A DNA stretch of 64,000 bases from Beijerinckiaceae bacterium (GCA_947452455.1 CANGBX010000002.1:248001-312000); one strand, 5' to 3'. Numbered from the stretch's first letter, positions 1 through 10,212 are shown. Numbers and translations are program-made. The notes: generated from the sequence alone by a model not told the origin.

Positions 1-13
1 GTAACATTTTTGC

Positions 14-40
14 GCCATATAGAAATGTATATGGCTTTTT
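14..40 (+). terminator. Rho-independent terminator of a gene upstream of the window
   Basis: A perfect 8-bp stem (GCCATATA / TATATGGC, loop GAAATG) is followed directly by five T residues on the plus strand. It probably ends a plus-strand gene lying left of the window. There is no matching T-run for the minus strand. Confidence 0.7.
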
Positions 41-170
41 CATTCATTTTGTCTCAACACATGGTCTCCATGGGTTAGAATAGCTTTTAGGCGGGTCTGA
101 TGCCGTTATGGCTTCCGTAACCACTATGGTTAACATTCTGCCAATGTATTGGATTGATTCGAGGATTCAA

Positions 171-1601
171 ATGGCCCGCAGGTTTTCTGGCGCATCGGAT
201 ACGGGTTTGTTCCGTCTCCGTCTTCTTGGCAGCGCGCTGTCTGTGGCTCTTGCATCAGCTGGTCTTTGTGTCCCTGCTTCCGCTGAGACAATTTCGAACG
301 CTCTTGCGCGTGCTTACGGCTACAATCCTGATCTCAATCAGCAGCGTGCAGGCGCACGCTCGGTTGATGAAAACATGCCCAACGTTTTGTCCGGCTATCG
401 TCCGACGGTGACGGCGACCAGTGATATTGGTCGCGCATGGCAAGAACAGCATGCCGGAGTGTCTGCTAAGACCCCGGGTGACACGCGTGCTTCAACCAGC
501 CCGCGTGGTGCTGGTGTCACCATTACTCAGAATGTGTGGAACGGCAATCGCACCATCAATGGTGTTGACCGTGCGGAAACACAGATTTTTGCGGCGCGCG
601 AGCAACTCCGTTTGACGGAGCAAAATGTTCTTTCCAGTGCTGCTACCGCTTATATGAATGTGTTGCGCGACACAGCCATTCTCAATTTGCGCCGCAACAA
701 TGTGGACGTGCTTGAGCAACAGCTGCGTCAGACGCGCGATCGTTTCCAGGTGGGTGAAGTGACGCGCACAGATGTGGCGCAGTCTGAAGCTTCGCTGGCG
801 CAGGGCCAAGCAGATGCCTTTACGGCACAGTCGAATTTGCAAACAAGCATTGCCAATTATCGTAGCTCGATTGGCGATGATCCCAAGAATTTGCAGCCGG
901 CCCGTCCGCTGGATAAGTTGATCCCGCCATCTTTGCAGGCGGCAATCGGCATGTCCGAAATGGAGCATCCTGGTCTGCAAGCGGCGCGCTTCACTGCGGA
1001 AGCGGCAAAGATCAATATTAATATCATCGAAGGTCAACTTTATCCGACGATTGGCGTGACTGGTTCATTGACACGCCGCAATGATGCGATCGCCTCACCC
1101 GGTACCAACTCAACAAGTGCCTCTATCGTCGGCTCTCTCTCGGTGCCCATTTATGAAGGCGGCGCCGTCTATGCCAACGTGCGTCAGGCGAAGGAATTGT
1201 TCCAGCAATCGCAATTGCTGGCCGATTTGCAGCGTGAAACTATTCGCGCGCAGGTCGTCTCGGCTTGGGGTGTCTGGTCGAATTCTTCTGCTGTGATCCA
1301 AGCCGCACAGGCTCAGGTGCGTGCTGCGGAAATTGCTCTCAACGGCGTGCGGGAAGAAGCCAAAGTCGGTCAGCGCACCACGCTCGACGTTCTCAATGCG
1401 CAGCAGACTTTGCTTAATGCGCGCGTGCTGCTTGTGACCGCGCAACGTGACCGTGTGGTTGGCTCTTATTCCGTGGTCGCAGCTTCCGGTCGTCTGTCAG
1501 CCACTACGCTCGGCCTTGAAGTCGTGCCTTATGACCCGACCGTCCATTATGCCCAGGTCAAGGGCAAGTGGATCGGCACCGGCACGCCGGACGGTCGCTA
1601 A
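171..1601 (+). CDS. TolC family outer-membrane efflux channel protein
   Basis: Outer-membrane factor of tripartite (type I secretion or RND-type) export systems, forming a trimeric beta-barrel and periplasmic alpha-helical tunnel. The 476-residue product has a Sec signal peptide (basic start, hydrophobic core, likely cleavage after PASA near residue 38). Two OEP-type helical repeats follow, with the motifs LARAYGYNPDL near the start and GQRTTLDVLNAQQ near the end, the latter typical of TolC. The ATG at 171 is preferred over the ATG at 108 because a GAGGA ribosome-binding site lies 5-9 bases upstream and the signal peptide then begins at the N-terminus. No inner-membrane or adaptor partner lies nearby, so the exported substrate is unknown. 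Confidence 0.9.
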   Translation: MARRFSGASDTGLFRLRLLGSALSVALASAGLCVPASAETISNALARAYGYNPDLNQQRAGARSVDENMPNVLSGYRPTVTATSDIGRAWQEQHAGVSAKTPGDTRASTSPRGAGVTITQNVWNGNRTINGVDRAETQIFAAREQLRLTEQNVLSSAATAYMNVLRDTAILNLRRNNVDVLEQQLRQTRDRFQVGEVTRTDVAQSEASLAQGQADAFTAQSNLQTSIANYRSSIGDDPKNLQPARPLDKLIPPSLQAAIGMSEMEHPGLQAARFTAEAAKININIIEGQLYPTIGVTGSLTRRNDAIASPGTNSTSASIVGSLSVPIYEGGAVYANVRQAKELFQQSQLLADLQRETIRAQVVSAWGVWSNSSAVIQAAQAQVRAAEIALNGVREEAKVGQRTTLDVLNAQQTLLNARVLLVTAQRDRVVGSYSVVAASGRLSATTLGLEVVPYDPTVHYAQVKGKWIGTGTPDGR

Positions 1602-1758
1602 AAAGCAAGCGGGGCGGGCGCTTTGGCGCCTGTCCACAACAGCTTTTTGCCTTCCCCTTCCTCAGCCTTGCTCTGCTTCTGCCCAGCGTCCAATGTGATT
1701 TGGCGCGCGTCAGCGCGTTCGTCGCGTTTGATTGAGCGTATGGAAAGAGCATCCGGCC

Positions 1759-2310
1759 ATGACCCCCATTCCGGAATCGACAGCTGCCGAACAGCGGGCC
1801 CATGAGCCCTCGATGGAGGAAATTCTGGCCTCCATCCGGAAAATCATTTCCGAAGATGTCGCTTTGCCGCTCACCCCGCGCCCCGCACCCCGTGAGGTAG
1901 CCCCAGAGCCGCGCCCCGTTGCGCCTGCTGCCCGCCCAGCCGGTGATTTCAGCCTTTCGCCACCACCCGCTATCCCGCGTATTCCACGCGTCGAGCCATC
2001 TTTATCGGCGCCTGCGCGCCCGCATGAGCCCTTGCGCCCCCTTACGCCCTCGCGCCCAGCATCCCCGCAGCCCGTCTTGGATGACGAGGTCGAAGGTCTG
2101 ATCTCCGACGAGACTGGATCGGCCGTAGCAGCTGCCTTCAAAACCCTGTCGGCGGCGCGCCCCGCCATGCCGGGGCCGGAAGTCATGGAAGCTATGGCGC
2201 GCGAGCTCTTGCGCCCCATGCTGAAAGAATGGCTCGACGACAATCTGCCGACCATTGTCGAGCGTCTTGTGCGGGCTGAAATCGAGCGCGTGGCGCGCGG
2301 ACCGCGCTGA
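1759..2310 (+). CDS. popZ: PopZ-like polar organizing protein (DUF2497)
   Basis: PopZ forms a cytoplasmic matrix at the cell pole that anchors the chromosome origin through ParB and recruits cell-cycle regulators in alphaproteobacteria. This 183-residue protein shows the family architecture. An N-terminal helix (EPSMEEILASIRKIISED) contacts partners, a long Pro/Ala/Arg-rich disordered middle spans residues of about 35-110, and a C-terminal oligomerisation helix pair contains LRPMLKEWLDDNLPTIVE. The ATG at 1759 has GAAAGAG about 10 bases upstream; a TTG at 1732 is a less likely start. Placement directly before valS is common in Hyphomicrobiales. The acidic linker of Caulobacter PopZ is replaced here by a proline-rich, rather basic one. 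Confidence 0.88.
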   Translation: MTPIPESTAAEQRAHEPSMEEILASIRKIISEDVALPLTPRPAPREVAPEPRPVAPAARPAGDFSLSPPPAIPRIPRVEPSLSAPARPHEPLRPLTPSRPASPQPVLDDEVEGLISDETGSAVAAAFKTLSAARPAMPGPEVMEAMARELLRPMLKEWLDDNLPTIVERLVRAEIERVARGPR

Positions 2311-2416
2311 TTTGCCATCCATTTCATTGACAGTCTGATCTGGCTCGGGTTTTTAAGCCGCAACCCTTGAGAGTCGCGCGGCCCATGAGCCGCCTTTGCA
2401 TGAGCCCGATATTCCC

Positions 2417-5140
2417 ATGATGGAAAAGACCTTTGATCCCGCCAGCGTCGAAGCACGCATCTCGAGCGCTTGGGAGCAAGCGGAAGCGTTCAAGGCTGGC
2501 CGCGCTGACCGGGCGGGCGCGGAAACCTTTTCCATCGTGATCCCGCCGCCCAATGTGACGGGCTCGCTGCATATGGGCCATGCGCTCAATAATACGCTGC
2601 AGGACATTCTCTGCCGCTTTGAACGCATGCGCGGCAAGGATGTGCTCTGGCAGCCGGGCACCGACCATGCCGGCATTGCGACGCAAATGGTGGTCGAGCG
2701 GCAATTGGCTGAGCGCAAAGAGCCCGGCCGTCGCGATATGGGCCGCGAGAAATTTCTGGAACGCGTCTGGGAATGGAAAGCGGAATCGGGCGGCACCATC
2801 GTCAATCAGCTGAAGCGCCTTGGCGCCTCTTGCGATTGGTCGCGTGAACGCTTCACGATGGATGAAGGTCTGTCGCGCGCGGTGCTCAAAGTTTTCGTCG
2901 GGCTGCATCGCCAAGGCCTCATTTATAAAGACAAGCGCCTCGTGAATTGGGACCCGAAATTGCTCACGGCGATTTCCGATCTCGAAGTGCAGCAGGTCGA
3001 GACCAAAGGTCATCTCTGGCATTTCACTTATCCGCTCGAAGGCAAGACCTATGATGCGGAAGATTCATCGACCTTCATTACGGTGGCGACAACCCGTCCA
3101 GAAACCATGCTCGGCGATACAGCTGTGGCTGTGCATCCCGAAAACGAAAAGCTCGGACATCTGATCGGCAAGAATGTTGTCTTGCCGCTTGTGGGTCGTC
3201 TCATTCCGATTGTTGGCGATACTTATGCCGATCCCGAAAAGGGAACGGGTGCGGTGAAGATTACGCCCGCGCATGACTTCAACGATTTTGAAGTCGGCAA
3301 GCGCCACAATCTGCCGATGATCAATATTCTCGATGCCGAAGGCCGTTTGCTGCTTGAGAATAATGAAGAGTTTTCGGCTGGTCTGAAATCCTCTGATGAT
3401 CTCGCCGCTGTCATGGGCCTGCATCATGTGGATCGTGCGCAAGCCCGCAAAGCCATTGTTGCGATGATGGAAGAGCGGGGGCTCTGCCCGACCATCGAGC
3501 CGCACATGCATATGGTGCCGCATGGCGACCGTTCCGGCGTTGTGATCGAGCCATGGCTCACCGACCAATGGTATGTCGATGCGCACACACTCGCACAGCC
3601 CGCGCTGAAGGCTGTGCGCGAAGGCAAGACGAGCTTCATCCCGAAGAATTGGGAAAAGACTTATTTTGATTGGCTCGAAAATATCCAGCCTTGGTGCATT
3701 TCGCGCCAGCTTTGGTGGGGCCATCAGATTCCGGCTTGGTATGGGCCCGATGGTGAAGTCTTTGTCGCCATGTCCGAAGAAGAAGCTCACGCGCAGGCTG
3801 AACAGCAGTTTGGTCGCAAGGTTGAGTTGAAGCGCGATGAAGATGTGCTCGACACATGGTTCTCGTCCGCGCTCTGGCCTTTCTCGACACTTGGCTGGCC
3901 CGATGATGCACCTGAAGTGAAGCGCTATTATCCGACCAGCGTTCTTGTCACCGGCTTTGACATTATCTTCTTCTGGGTTGCCCGCATGATGATGATGGGC
4001 ATTCATTTCATGGGCGAGGTTCCCTTCAAGGATGTCTACATCCATGCGCTCGTGCGAGACGAGAAGGGCGCGAAAATGTCCAAGTCCAAGGGCAATGTGA
4101 TTGATCCGCTCAATCTCGTTGACACTTATGGCGCGGATGCTTTGCGCTTCACCCTTGCTGCCATGGCGGCACAAGGTCGTGACATCAAGCTCGCGACCTC
4201 GCGTGTCGAAGGCTATCGCAATTTTGCAACCAAGCTCTGGAATGCTTCGCGCTTTGCCGAAATGAACGGCTGCGCGCGCGTTGAGGGATTTGCGCCCGAG
4301 CAAGTCACGCTTGATGTGAACCGCTGGATTTTGGGCGAAGCGCAAAAGGCGGTGGCCGATGTGAGCGGTTCCATTCAAGCCTATCGTTTCAATGATGCAG
4401 CCAATGGCGTCTATCGCTTTGTCTGGAATATTTTCTGCGATTGGTATGTCGAACTCACCAAGCCCATTCTGCAAGGCGAAGACGGCGCGGGCAAAGTCGA
4501 GACACGTGCGACGACCGCCTATGTCATCGATGTGATATTGAAACTGTTGCACCCCTTCATGCCCTTCCTCACAGAAGAGCTCTGGGCGATCAAAGGTGCC
4601 GAAGGCCCCGCACGCAATTCGCTCCTCGTTCTTGCCGATTGGCCGGCGCTGAAGGGACTTGAGCATGAGGGTGCTGAAGCCGAAATCGGCTGGATGGTCG
4701 ATCTCATTTCCGAAATCCGCTCGGTGCGCTCAGAAATGAACGTGCCCGCCAGCGCACAAATGCCGCTCGTTCTGGTGGGCGGATCTGCCGAAATGAAGGC
4801 GCGGGCCGAGCGCGGCCTTGATACGCTGAAACGTCTGGCCCGCGTGTCGGAGCTGTCTTTCTCGGAGACGGCGCCTGCCAATTCCGCGCAGATGATCGTG
4901 CGTGGCGCGCTGGTTGCTCTGCCGCTCGAAGGCATTATCGATATTTCGGCAGAAAAAGTCCGGCTCGAAAAGGAAATTGCCAAGCTCGACGGCGAGGTGA
5001 ATAAAATCGACGCCAAGCTCGGCAATGCGGATTTCGTTGCCCGTGCGCCCGAAGAGGTGGTCGAGGAGAACCGCGAGCGCCGGACCGATGCGGTCTCGCG
5101 CATCGAGAAAATGTCGGCGGCGCTCAAGCGCCTGTCCTGA
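2417..5140 (+). CDS. valS: Valine--tRNA ligase
   Basis: Class Ia aminoacyl-tRNA synthetase that charges tRNA-Val with valine in the cytoplasm and hydrolyses misacylated Thr-tRNA in its CP1 editing domain. The HIGH motif appears as HMGH at residues 52-55, after PPPNVTG, and KMSKS lies at 553-557. The editing domain carries [10 protein letters not shown] and [12 protein letters not shown]. An anticodon-binding helical domain follows, and the C-terminal coiled coil ([16 protein letters not shown]) is typical of ValRS. The length of about 907 residues is normal. The start was placed at ATG 2417 (ATG 2420 is equally possible); an in-frame TTG at 2396 has no clear ribosome-binding site. A long open frame on the opposite strand is a shadow. 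Confidence 0.97.
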   Translation: MMEKTFDPASVEARISSAWEQAEAFKAGRADRAGAETFSIVIPPPNVTGSLHMGHALNNTLQDILCRFERMRGKDVLWQPGTDHAGIATQMVVERQLAERKEPGRRDMGREKFLERVWEWKAESGGTIVNQLKRLGASCDWSRERFTMDEGLSRAVLKVFVGLHRQGLIYKDKRLVNWDPKLLTAISDLEVQQVETKGHLWHFTYPLEGKTYDAEDSSTFITVATTRPETMLGDTAVAVHPENEKLGHLIGKNVVLPLVGRLIPIVGDTYADPEKGTGAVKITPAHDFNDFEVGKRHNLPMINILDAEGRLLLENNEEFSAGLKSSDDLAAVMGLHHVDRAQARKAIVAMMEERGLCPTIEPHMHMVPHGDRSGVVIEPWLTDQWYVDAHTLAQPALKAVREGKTSFIPKNWEKTYFDWLENIQPWCISRQLWWGHQIPAWYGPDGEVFVAMSEEEAHAQAEQQFGRKVELKRDEDVLDTWFSSALWPFSTLGWPDDAPEVKRYYPTSVLVTGFDIIFFWVARMMMMGIHFMGEVPFKDVYIHALVRDEKGAKMSKSKGNVIDPLNLVDTYGADALRFTLAAMAAQGRDIKLATSRVEGYRNFATKLWNASRFAEMNGCARVEGFAPEQVTLDVNRWILGEAQKAVADVSGSIQAYRFNDAANGVYRFVWNIFCDWYVELTKPILQGEDGAGKVETRATTAYVIDVILKLLHPFMPFLTEELWAIKGAEGPARNSLLVLADWPALKGLEHEGAEAEIGWMVDLISEIRSVRSEMNVPASAQMPLVLVGGSAEMKARAERGLDTLKRLARVSELSFSETAPANSAQMIVRGALVALPLEGIIDISAEKVRLEKEIAKLDGEVNKIDAKLGNADFVARAPEEVVEENRERRTDAVSRIEKMSAALKRLS

Positions 5141-5492
5141 GGCCGGGTTCCGGACGCAAGCGTTGCAGTTAAGCAACAGCACACAGCCATGTGTTTGCGG
5201 CGGGGCCCAATGCGGGGCTCCTGCCGCTTTTCAGCCATAAACCCCGCGCTATCTCGGGCGGCTGGCAGTGCTGTGTTGCCGGCGCGAGGGCAGGGGCTGA
5301 TCGTGGCAGGCCGTTTCACCATTCTAGAGGCACCCCTTGGGGGCCCATTGAGCACTAGCCCGCTATTAACCCTCTTTCCAATCCTCAACTTTTTGATCGT
5401 TTTTCAGGCCGCCACGGCTCTTCCAAGCCTGCACACAAGCTGGCATGACTATGCATCCCTGACCTTGGGTCAAGCGCACGAGATTCTGGTCT
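5141..5492. other. 352-base non-coding stretch between valS and the exoR-like gene
   Basis: I see no convincing gene here. A plus-strand open frame at 5189-5506 runs into the next gene with no ribosome-binding site and no family resemblance. Weak inverted repeats follow valS, but none has a T-run. The AT-richer part at about 5360-5400 probably carries the promoter of the exoR-like gene, though no box stands out. Confidence 0.5.
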
Positions 5493-6308
5493 ATGCGGTC
5501 GTTTGAGAAAATCATTCTACTCAGCCTTTGCATGGGCCTCTCCGGTCCGGCGCTGGCGTTGGATGGTTCGGACAGCCCGGCGGGCATGACCCCGCCCATG
5601 CCGCTCTTCAAAAATTCTCTCCATGCGTTGAACGAAGCCATTCTTGGTTTGCGCTCTGGTGATGCAGCCTCTTCCATCGAAGCATTGAAATATGCTGCCG
5701 CCGGTGGCCAATCGCTCGCGCAGTGGAAGTTGGGGCGCATGTATGCCTCTGGCGAAGGCGTGCCCCATGATGACGCCAAGGCTTATGAATATTTTCTGCA
5801 AATCGTGACCAATTACGACGAAGACAATCTTTCGCGTCGCGAGATTGGCATTGTGTCGAGCGCTTATGTGGCGGTTGGCATTTATGCTTTGAATGGTCTG
5901 CCGCAGATGAAGATGAAGCCGGATGTATTCCGCGCGCATGAACTGTTCCAGTTCGCAGCCTCCACATTCGGTGATCCCAACGCGCAATATAATCTGGCGC
6001 GCATTTATCTGGATGGCATTGGCATCAAGCGCGATCCGCGCCAAGCCGCAGGCTGGCTCGTTCTCGCTTCTGAAAAGAGCCATATGGAAGCCCAGGCTCT
6101 GCTTGGCAATTTGCTCTTTACCGGCCAAGGCGTGCAGCGCCAGCGGCCCAAAGGGCTCATGTATCTGACGCTTGCTGTTGAAAGCGCCGGAAATGATCCC
6201 AAACATGCATGGATTGTCGATCTGCATGACAAGGCTTTGAAAGTTGCCTCGGACAATGATCGTGAAATCGCCGCCAATCTTTTGACCGGTTATTCCACCC
6301 GCCGCTGA
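5493..6308 (+). CDS. ExoR-like periplasmic Sel1-repeat protein
   Basis: The protein resembles ExoR of rhizobia, a periplasmic Sel1-repeat protein that inhibits the ExoS sensor kinase and so controls exopolysaccharide synthesis and motility through ChvI. It has 271 residues, close to the rhizobial ExoR length. A signal peptide is likely cleaved near residue 22 after PALA. A TPPMPLF segment follows, and at least three Sel1 repeats are visible (AQWKLGRMYASGEGVPHD, AQYNLARIYLDGIGIKRD, AQALLGNLLFTGQGVQRQ). No exoS or chvI gene lies in the window. Function is inferred from architecture and length; another Sel1 periplasmic regulator cannot be excluded. It converges tightly with the next gene, their stop codons abutting. 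Confidence 0.72.
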   Translation: MRSFEKIILLSLCMGLSGPALALDGSDSPAGMTPPMPLFKNSLHALNEAILGLRSGDAASSIEALKYAAAGGQSLAQWKLGRMYASGEGVPHDDAKAYEYFLQIVTNYDEDNLSRREIGIVSSAYVAVGIYALNGLPQMKMKPDVFRAHELFQFAASTFGDPNAQYNLARIYLDGIGIKRDPRQAAGWLVLASEKSHMEAQALLGNLLFTGQGVQRQRPKGLMYLTLAVESAGNDPKHAWIVDLHDKALKVASDNDREIAANLLTGYSTRR

Positions 6309-7811
6309 TTAAGCGGCACCCTTGCCAGCCTTACGCAATTTCGGATGGAGCGCCTTGGTCTCGATTTCGAGTTCCGGAATAGCGATGATGCGCGCACCTT
6401 GAAAATCCGTGCGCAGAACGATCAATCCATGTTCTTCCATATTGCCTAAAAGGCGGCGCGCACGGCCGGGTGAATGCGAACCGAAAAATTGCGCGATGTC
6501 ACCGTCTTCCGGTGCAGGGCGTTCTGCAACGGCTGCGCGGGCAATCAACAAGAAGGGCGCGCGCATATCATCGGGCAGGCGATCTGACAGCTCGATCACT
6601 TTGCTCCAAAGTTTCTTGTCGACTTTTTCGGGCGCGGAATGTTCTGCGCGTTTTACATTGAGCATTTTCTGGAAGGCGCGCAGATCCGGCAGAGACGGGC
6701 CCATCCGTTTGATGCGGCAGCGGGTCAGAAAATCGCGGTGCAAATCTGTAACCGGACGGAAAGCGACCTGCGCATCTTCGGCCATGGCGAGGACAATCTC
6801 ATCCATGGCTTGCGCGCGTTGCGCCTCTGTTAATTCGGGAGCGGGGGCTGCGACATAAGCAGGCTTTGCGGCAGCCTCAATGCGCGCCATCACATGTTCG
6901 CTGGAAGCAGGCGCATCGGCCTTGTGCTTGCCTGTTGTCTTCTTGGGCGGTGGCGCATCGGCTGAAAAGATGAGGTCGTGCGGAGCAGCTTTTGCCTTGG
7001 CGCCAGGCAGCGGCACAAGTTTGGGCGCGCTGCCACGATCAGCTGTTTCAACATCGCCAATGGCAATGGTCAGCGGACGGCGGGCAATAGCAGGACCAAG
7101 GCCAACAAAGGCGCCACGCTGCAAATCGCGGAACATTTCTGCTTGGCGCTTCTCCATGCCCAGCAGATCTGCCGCACGGGCCATATCAATATCGAGGAAG
7201 GTGCGGCCCATCAAAAAGTTCGAGGCTTCAGCCGCGACATTTTTGGCAAGTTTGGCAAGGCGCTGCGTGGCAATCACACCCGCCAAGCCGCGCTTGCGGC
7301 CGCGGCACATGAGATTGGTCATGGCGGCCAAAGATTGACGGCGCGCATCATCCGAAGCATCAGCGGATGCGGCGGGTGCAAAGAGCTGCGCCTCATCCAC
7401 GATGACGAGCATGGGGAACCAGAAGTCACGTTCGACTTCGAACAGGCCATTCAAGAAGACGGCAGCGCATTTCAATTGTGCATCGACATCCACACCTTCC
7501 AGATTGAGCACAACCGAGACACGATGCTGGCGTGCGCGCGTCGCAATGGAGGAGAGTTCTGCTTCGGTGGAGTGAGAGGCATCGACGACGACATGACCGA
7601 AGCGCTCGGCGAGCGTGACGAAATCGCCTTCGGGATCAATGACGACTTGCTGGACGAGGCCCGCACTTTGTTCGAGCAGGCGGCGCAGAAGATGCGACTT
7701 TCCGGACCCCGAATTGCCCTGCACCAGCAGGCGGGTCGCCAGTAGTTCTTCCAGATCAATCAGCGCCGGGCTTTGTGCACCGTTGAGGCCAATGTCGATA
7801 TGCGTGCTCAT
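6309..7811 (-). CDS. HerA/DUF87-type P-loop ATPase
   Basis: Cytoplasmic ATPase of the HerA-FtsK superfamily, whose members pump or process DNA or other polymers. Residues 32-39 form Walker A (GNSGSGKS) and residues 134-140 Walker B (LVIVDEA), followed by an RGRKRGLAGVIATQR segment that fits sensor and arginine-finger positions in this family. The C-terminal half is an Ala/Lys/Pro-rich linker and a likely winged-helix region that ends in GLIVLRTDFQGARIIAIPE. It has 500 residues. Genes of this type are widespread in alphaproteobacteria as a stand-alone ATP-binding protein of unknown role; no NurA-type nuclease partner is adjacent. Cellular function is not known. Confidence 0.75.
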   Translation of the reverse strand: MSTHIDIGLNGAQSPALIDLEELLATRLLVQGNSGSGKSHLLRRLLEQSAGLVQQVVIDPEGDFVTLAERFGHVVVDASHSTEAELSSIATRARQHRVSVVLNLEGVDVDAQLKCAAVFLNGLFEVERDFWFPMLVIVDEAQLFAPAASADASDDARRQSLAAMTNLMCRGRKRGLAGVIATQRLAKLAKNVAAEASNFLMGRTFLDIDMARAADLLGMEKRQAEMFRDLQRGAFVGLGPAIARRPLTIAIGDVETADRGSAPKLVPLPGAKAKAAPHDLIFSADAPPPKKTTGKHKADAPASSEHVMARIEAAAKPAYVAAPAPELTEAQRAQAMDEIVLAMAEDAQVAFRPVTDLHRDFLTRCRIKRMGPSLPDLRAFQKMLNVKRAEHSAPEKVDKKLWSKVIELSDRLPDDMRAPFLLIARAAVAERPAPEDGDIAQFFGSHSPGRARRLLGNMEEHGLIVLRTDFQGARIIAIPELEIETKALHPKLRKAGKGAA

Positions 7812-7881
7812 AGAGCAGGGCTTAGCACCTCTGGGCCTGCCCGATCACGCATCAGAAGCGGGTATGCACAGGGGAAACGCA

Positions 7882-7910
7882 TTGACACCTCAGGATGCGC
7901 CACCTAATCC
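7882..7910 (+). promoter_or_regulatory. Possible sigma70 promoter of the AEC transporter gene
   Basis: TTGACA and TAATCC are separated by 17 bases, ending 27 bases before the ATG at 7938, in the divergent region between two genes. The -35 element is perfect but the -10 is poor. Confidence 0.35.
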
Positions 7911-7937
7911 GGCGCCATCCGTGTGGAGTGGTCCGCA

Positions 7938-8975
7938 ATGCGCGCTTTGGCGCCCCTCATCTGGCCTGTAGGAGCCTTTCTCGCCCTGATCGGGGCGGGG
8001 TTGGCCCTGCCTGCGCTTGCGCAGGTGCTTGATCTGGCTCTGCCCTTTTTCGGGCTCATCCTTTTGGGCTTTTGTCTGGGGCGCATTTTTGATGTGCCCG
8101 AAGAGGGCCTCGGATGGATGCACACATTCATCGTCTATGTGGCGCTGCCAGCCCTTTTCTTCAAATTGATCGCAGTCACGCCGCTCGATGAATTGGCCAA
8201 TTTCAAATTCATCGCCATCACCACGCTCTCAACCACCATTGCCTTCTTCGTTTCCTTCGCTGTCGGCATGGTGGCGGCGCGTGGCAATATGGTGCAAGCC
8301 ACAATTCAAGGTGTCGGCGGCGCCTATTCCAATGTCGGCTATATGGGCCCGGGCCTCACATTGGCTGCTTTAGGTTCGCAATCGGCTGTGCCGACCGCAT
8401 TGGTTTTTGTCTGCGACAGTATTTTCTTTTTCACCATCGTGCCCTTCATGATGGGGCTGGCGGGCGCGCAGAAAATGCGGATCGGCGAGACGCTCTGGCT
8501 GATTGCCAAACGCATTCTCACACACCCTTTCAATATTGCGACGGCACTCGGCATTCTGGCGGCCTATGTGCATTGGCAGCCGCCCGTTGCGATTGAAAAA
8601 ATGCTGACCTATCTCGCCAATGCCGCAGCACCTTGTGCGCTGTTCACCATGGGTGTGACGGTCGCATTGCGTCCCGTGAATCGCGTGGCTGGCGAAATGC
8701 CCGTCTTGCTTGCGATCAAACTGATCGCGCATCCGTTGCTGGTGTGGACATTGTTGTCACTGACGGGGGATTATGGCGCGGTCTGGACATTTACGGCTGT
8801 GTTGATGGCGAGCTTGCCGCCAGCACTCAATGTCTTTGTCATGGCGAGCCAGTATAAGGTCTATGTCGAGCGCGCTTCGGCGATTATTCTGATCGGAACC
8901 ATCGCCTCCGTCGTGACCGTGACGGGGCTGCTCTATCTGATCACGATCGGCGGGGTTTCTTACAAGCTCTTTTAG
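7938..8975 (+). CDS. AEC (auxin efflux carrier) family transporter
   Basis: Inner-membrane secondary transporter with about ten transmembrane helices in two inverted halves, typical of AEC proteins such as MdcF and YfdV. Bacterial members move organic acids (malonate, oxalate and others); the substrate here cannot be told. Family landmarks include YVALPALFFKLIA in the second helix region, the GAYSNVGYMGPGL segment after it, and LPPALNVFVMASQY in the C-terminal half. The ATG at 7938 starts directly at the first hydrophobic helix; a GTG at 7923 would add five residues. The last four bases overlap the convergent hydroxylase gene. Confidence 0.85.
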   Translation: MRALAPLIWPVGAFLALIGAGLALPALAQVLDLALPFFGLILLGFCLGRIFDVPEEGLGWMHTFIVYVALPALFFKLIAVTPLDELANFKFIAITTLSTTIAFFVSFAVGMVAARGNMVQATIQGVGGAYSNVGYMGPGLTLAALGSQSAVPTALVFVCDSIFFFTIVPFMMGLAGAQKMRIGETLWLIAKRILTHPFNIATALGILAAYVHWQPPVAIEKMLTYLANAAAPCALFTMGVTVALRPVNRVAGEMPVLLAIKLIAHPLLVWTLLSLTGDYGAVWTFTAVLMASLPPALNVFVMASQYKVYVERASAIILIGTIASVVTVTGLLYLITIGGVSYKLF

Positions 8976-10174
8976 GCTTGCATGAGGCGCGGAACAGGTC
9001 CGCGTGGCATCACACCTTCACGCATCACCATGCGCTTCAACGGGCGGATGTTGGCGAGTGCCAAAAGCCCCGCGCCGCGCAGGAAATCTACGGGCAGGGC
9101 GCCAGCCAGCAACGAGCGGTTGAGCATATCGACGCCAGCCACGCGCGAGCGCACATCGGTGCGCCGTGCCGTGTCGTAGCGCGCGAGCACATCGGCAGCG
9201 CCAGGATCTTGTGCGCCATTCAGACTATCCACGAGATGGGCGATGTCACGCATTCCAAGGTTCAGGCCTTGTGCGCCGATAGGCGGAAAACCGTGCGCGG
9301 CATCGCCAATCAAAGCGATGCGATTGTATGCGAATTTTTGAGCGACCAAGCCGCTCATGTCGAAGGCGCTGCGCGGCCCTTCGAGGTGCAATTTGCCGAG
9401 CATGTGATGGCTCTGGCGCGTCATTTCTATGGCGAGCTTGTCATCATCAAGGTTTTGACGGCGGCGCGCTTCGATCGGATCCATCATCCACACAAGGCTC
9501 GAACGGTTGGGGCCTTTGTCGGACTTAGGCAGAGGCACCAGTGTGAACGGACCTTGGCGTGTGTGAAACTCGGTCGAGATTTCGCGATGCGGGCGATCAT
9601 GCAGAAGCAGCGCTGTCATGGCGACTTGCGGATAGGACCAATGGCGCGTCTCGATGCCAGCTGCTTTGCGCAACAATGATTTGCGCCCTTCGGCTGAAAT
9701 GACAAGTTTGGCCGATAGGGTGTTTCCATTATCCAGCGTCACATGGGCGGCCTGCTCATCATGCGTTGCCGAGACGACTTGCGCCTCCACCCAAGTGATG
9801 CGCGGCTCAGCGCGCACTGCTTCTGCCAAATGGCGCACGAGATGGCGGTTCTCGATATTCTCGCCAAAGACATCAAGGCCGATTTCGGAGGCGCGAAAAT
9901 CAACGGGTGGTGTGCGAAACAGCGAGCCCGTGTCATCGACAATGCGCATGGTCTCCAGCGCAGCAAAATCGGGACGCAGGCGCTCGAGCACTTGCAGGTT
10001 TTGTAAAAGTTTTAGCGAGCCATCGAACAAGGCGACTGTGCGTGCAGTCGCTGTGAGGTCAGCGCGCCCGATAAGCGTCAGCGACCAACCCGATTGGGCG
10101 AGCCCGAGGGCAGCCGTGAGGCCAGCGGCTCCCGCGCCGACAATGATCAGGTCCTGTGATGGGTTCGTGCTCAT
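8972..10174 (-). CDS. UbiH/UbiF/VisC-family FAD-dependent hydroxylase (ubiquinone biosynthesis)
   Basis: Flavoprotein monooxygenase that hydroxylates the aromatic ring of ubiquinone precursors. It has 400 residues. The FAD-binding GxGxxG is at the N-terminus (VGAGAAGLTAALGLA, about residues 12-26), and the second FAD motif, IALIGDAAHGFPPIGAQG, lies near residue 285, followed by LNLGMRD as in UbiH. Alphaproteobacteria often carry a single broad-specificity Ubi hydroxylase (UbiL or UbiH type), so the exact ring position is not assigned. The gene converges with the AEC transporter with a 4-base overlap. SulP lies upstream on the same strand at a 38-base distance, so the two may be cotranscribed. 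Confidence 0.87.
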   Translation of the reverse strand: MSTNPSQDLIIVGAGAAGLTAALGLAQSGWSLTLIGRADLTATARTVALFDGSLKLLQNLQVLERLRPDFAALETMRIVDDTGSLFRTPPVDFRASEIGLDVFGENIENRHLVRHLAEAVRAEPRITWVEAQVVSATHDEQAAHVTLDNGNTLSAKLVISAEGRKSLLRKAAGIETRHWSYPQVAMTALLLHDRPHREISTEFHTRQGPFTLVPLPKSDKGPNRSSLVWMMDPIEARRRQNLDDDKLAIEMTRQSHHMLGKLHLEGPRSAFDMSGLVAQKFAYNRIALIGDAAHGFPPIGAQGLNLGMRDIAHLVDSLNGAQDPGAADVLARYDTARRTDVRSRVAGVDMLNRSLLAGALPVDFLRGAGLLALANIRPLKRMVMREGVMPRGPVPRLMQA

Positions 10175-10212
10175 GGGGCTCTATCTAGAGCGCAAGTGAC
10201 TGTTTGGCGAGA

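Noticed and set aside
3065-4666. 533-codon open frame opposite valS
   Set aside because: It lies wholly inside the confidently identified valS on the other strand, has no domain signature and reflects GC-rich codon bias.
5189-5506. 105-codon frame between valS and the exoR-like gene
   Set aside because: No ribosome-binding site, low-complexity start, no family resemblance, and it overlaps the start of the exoR-like gene.
6978-7745. 255-codon plus-strand frame opposite the HerA-type ATPase
   Set aside because: Antisense shadow of a gene with clear Walker motifs.
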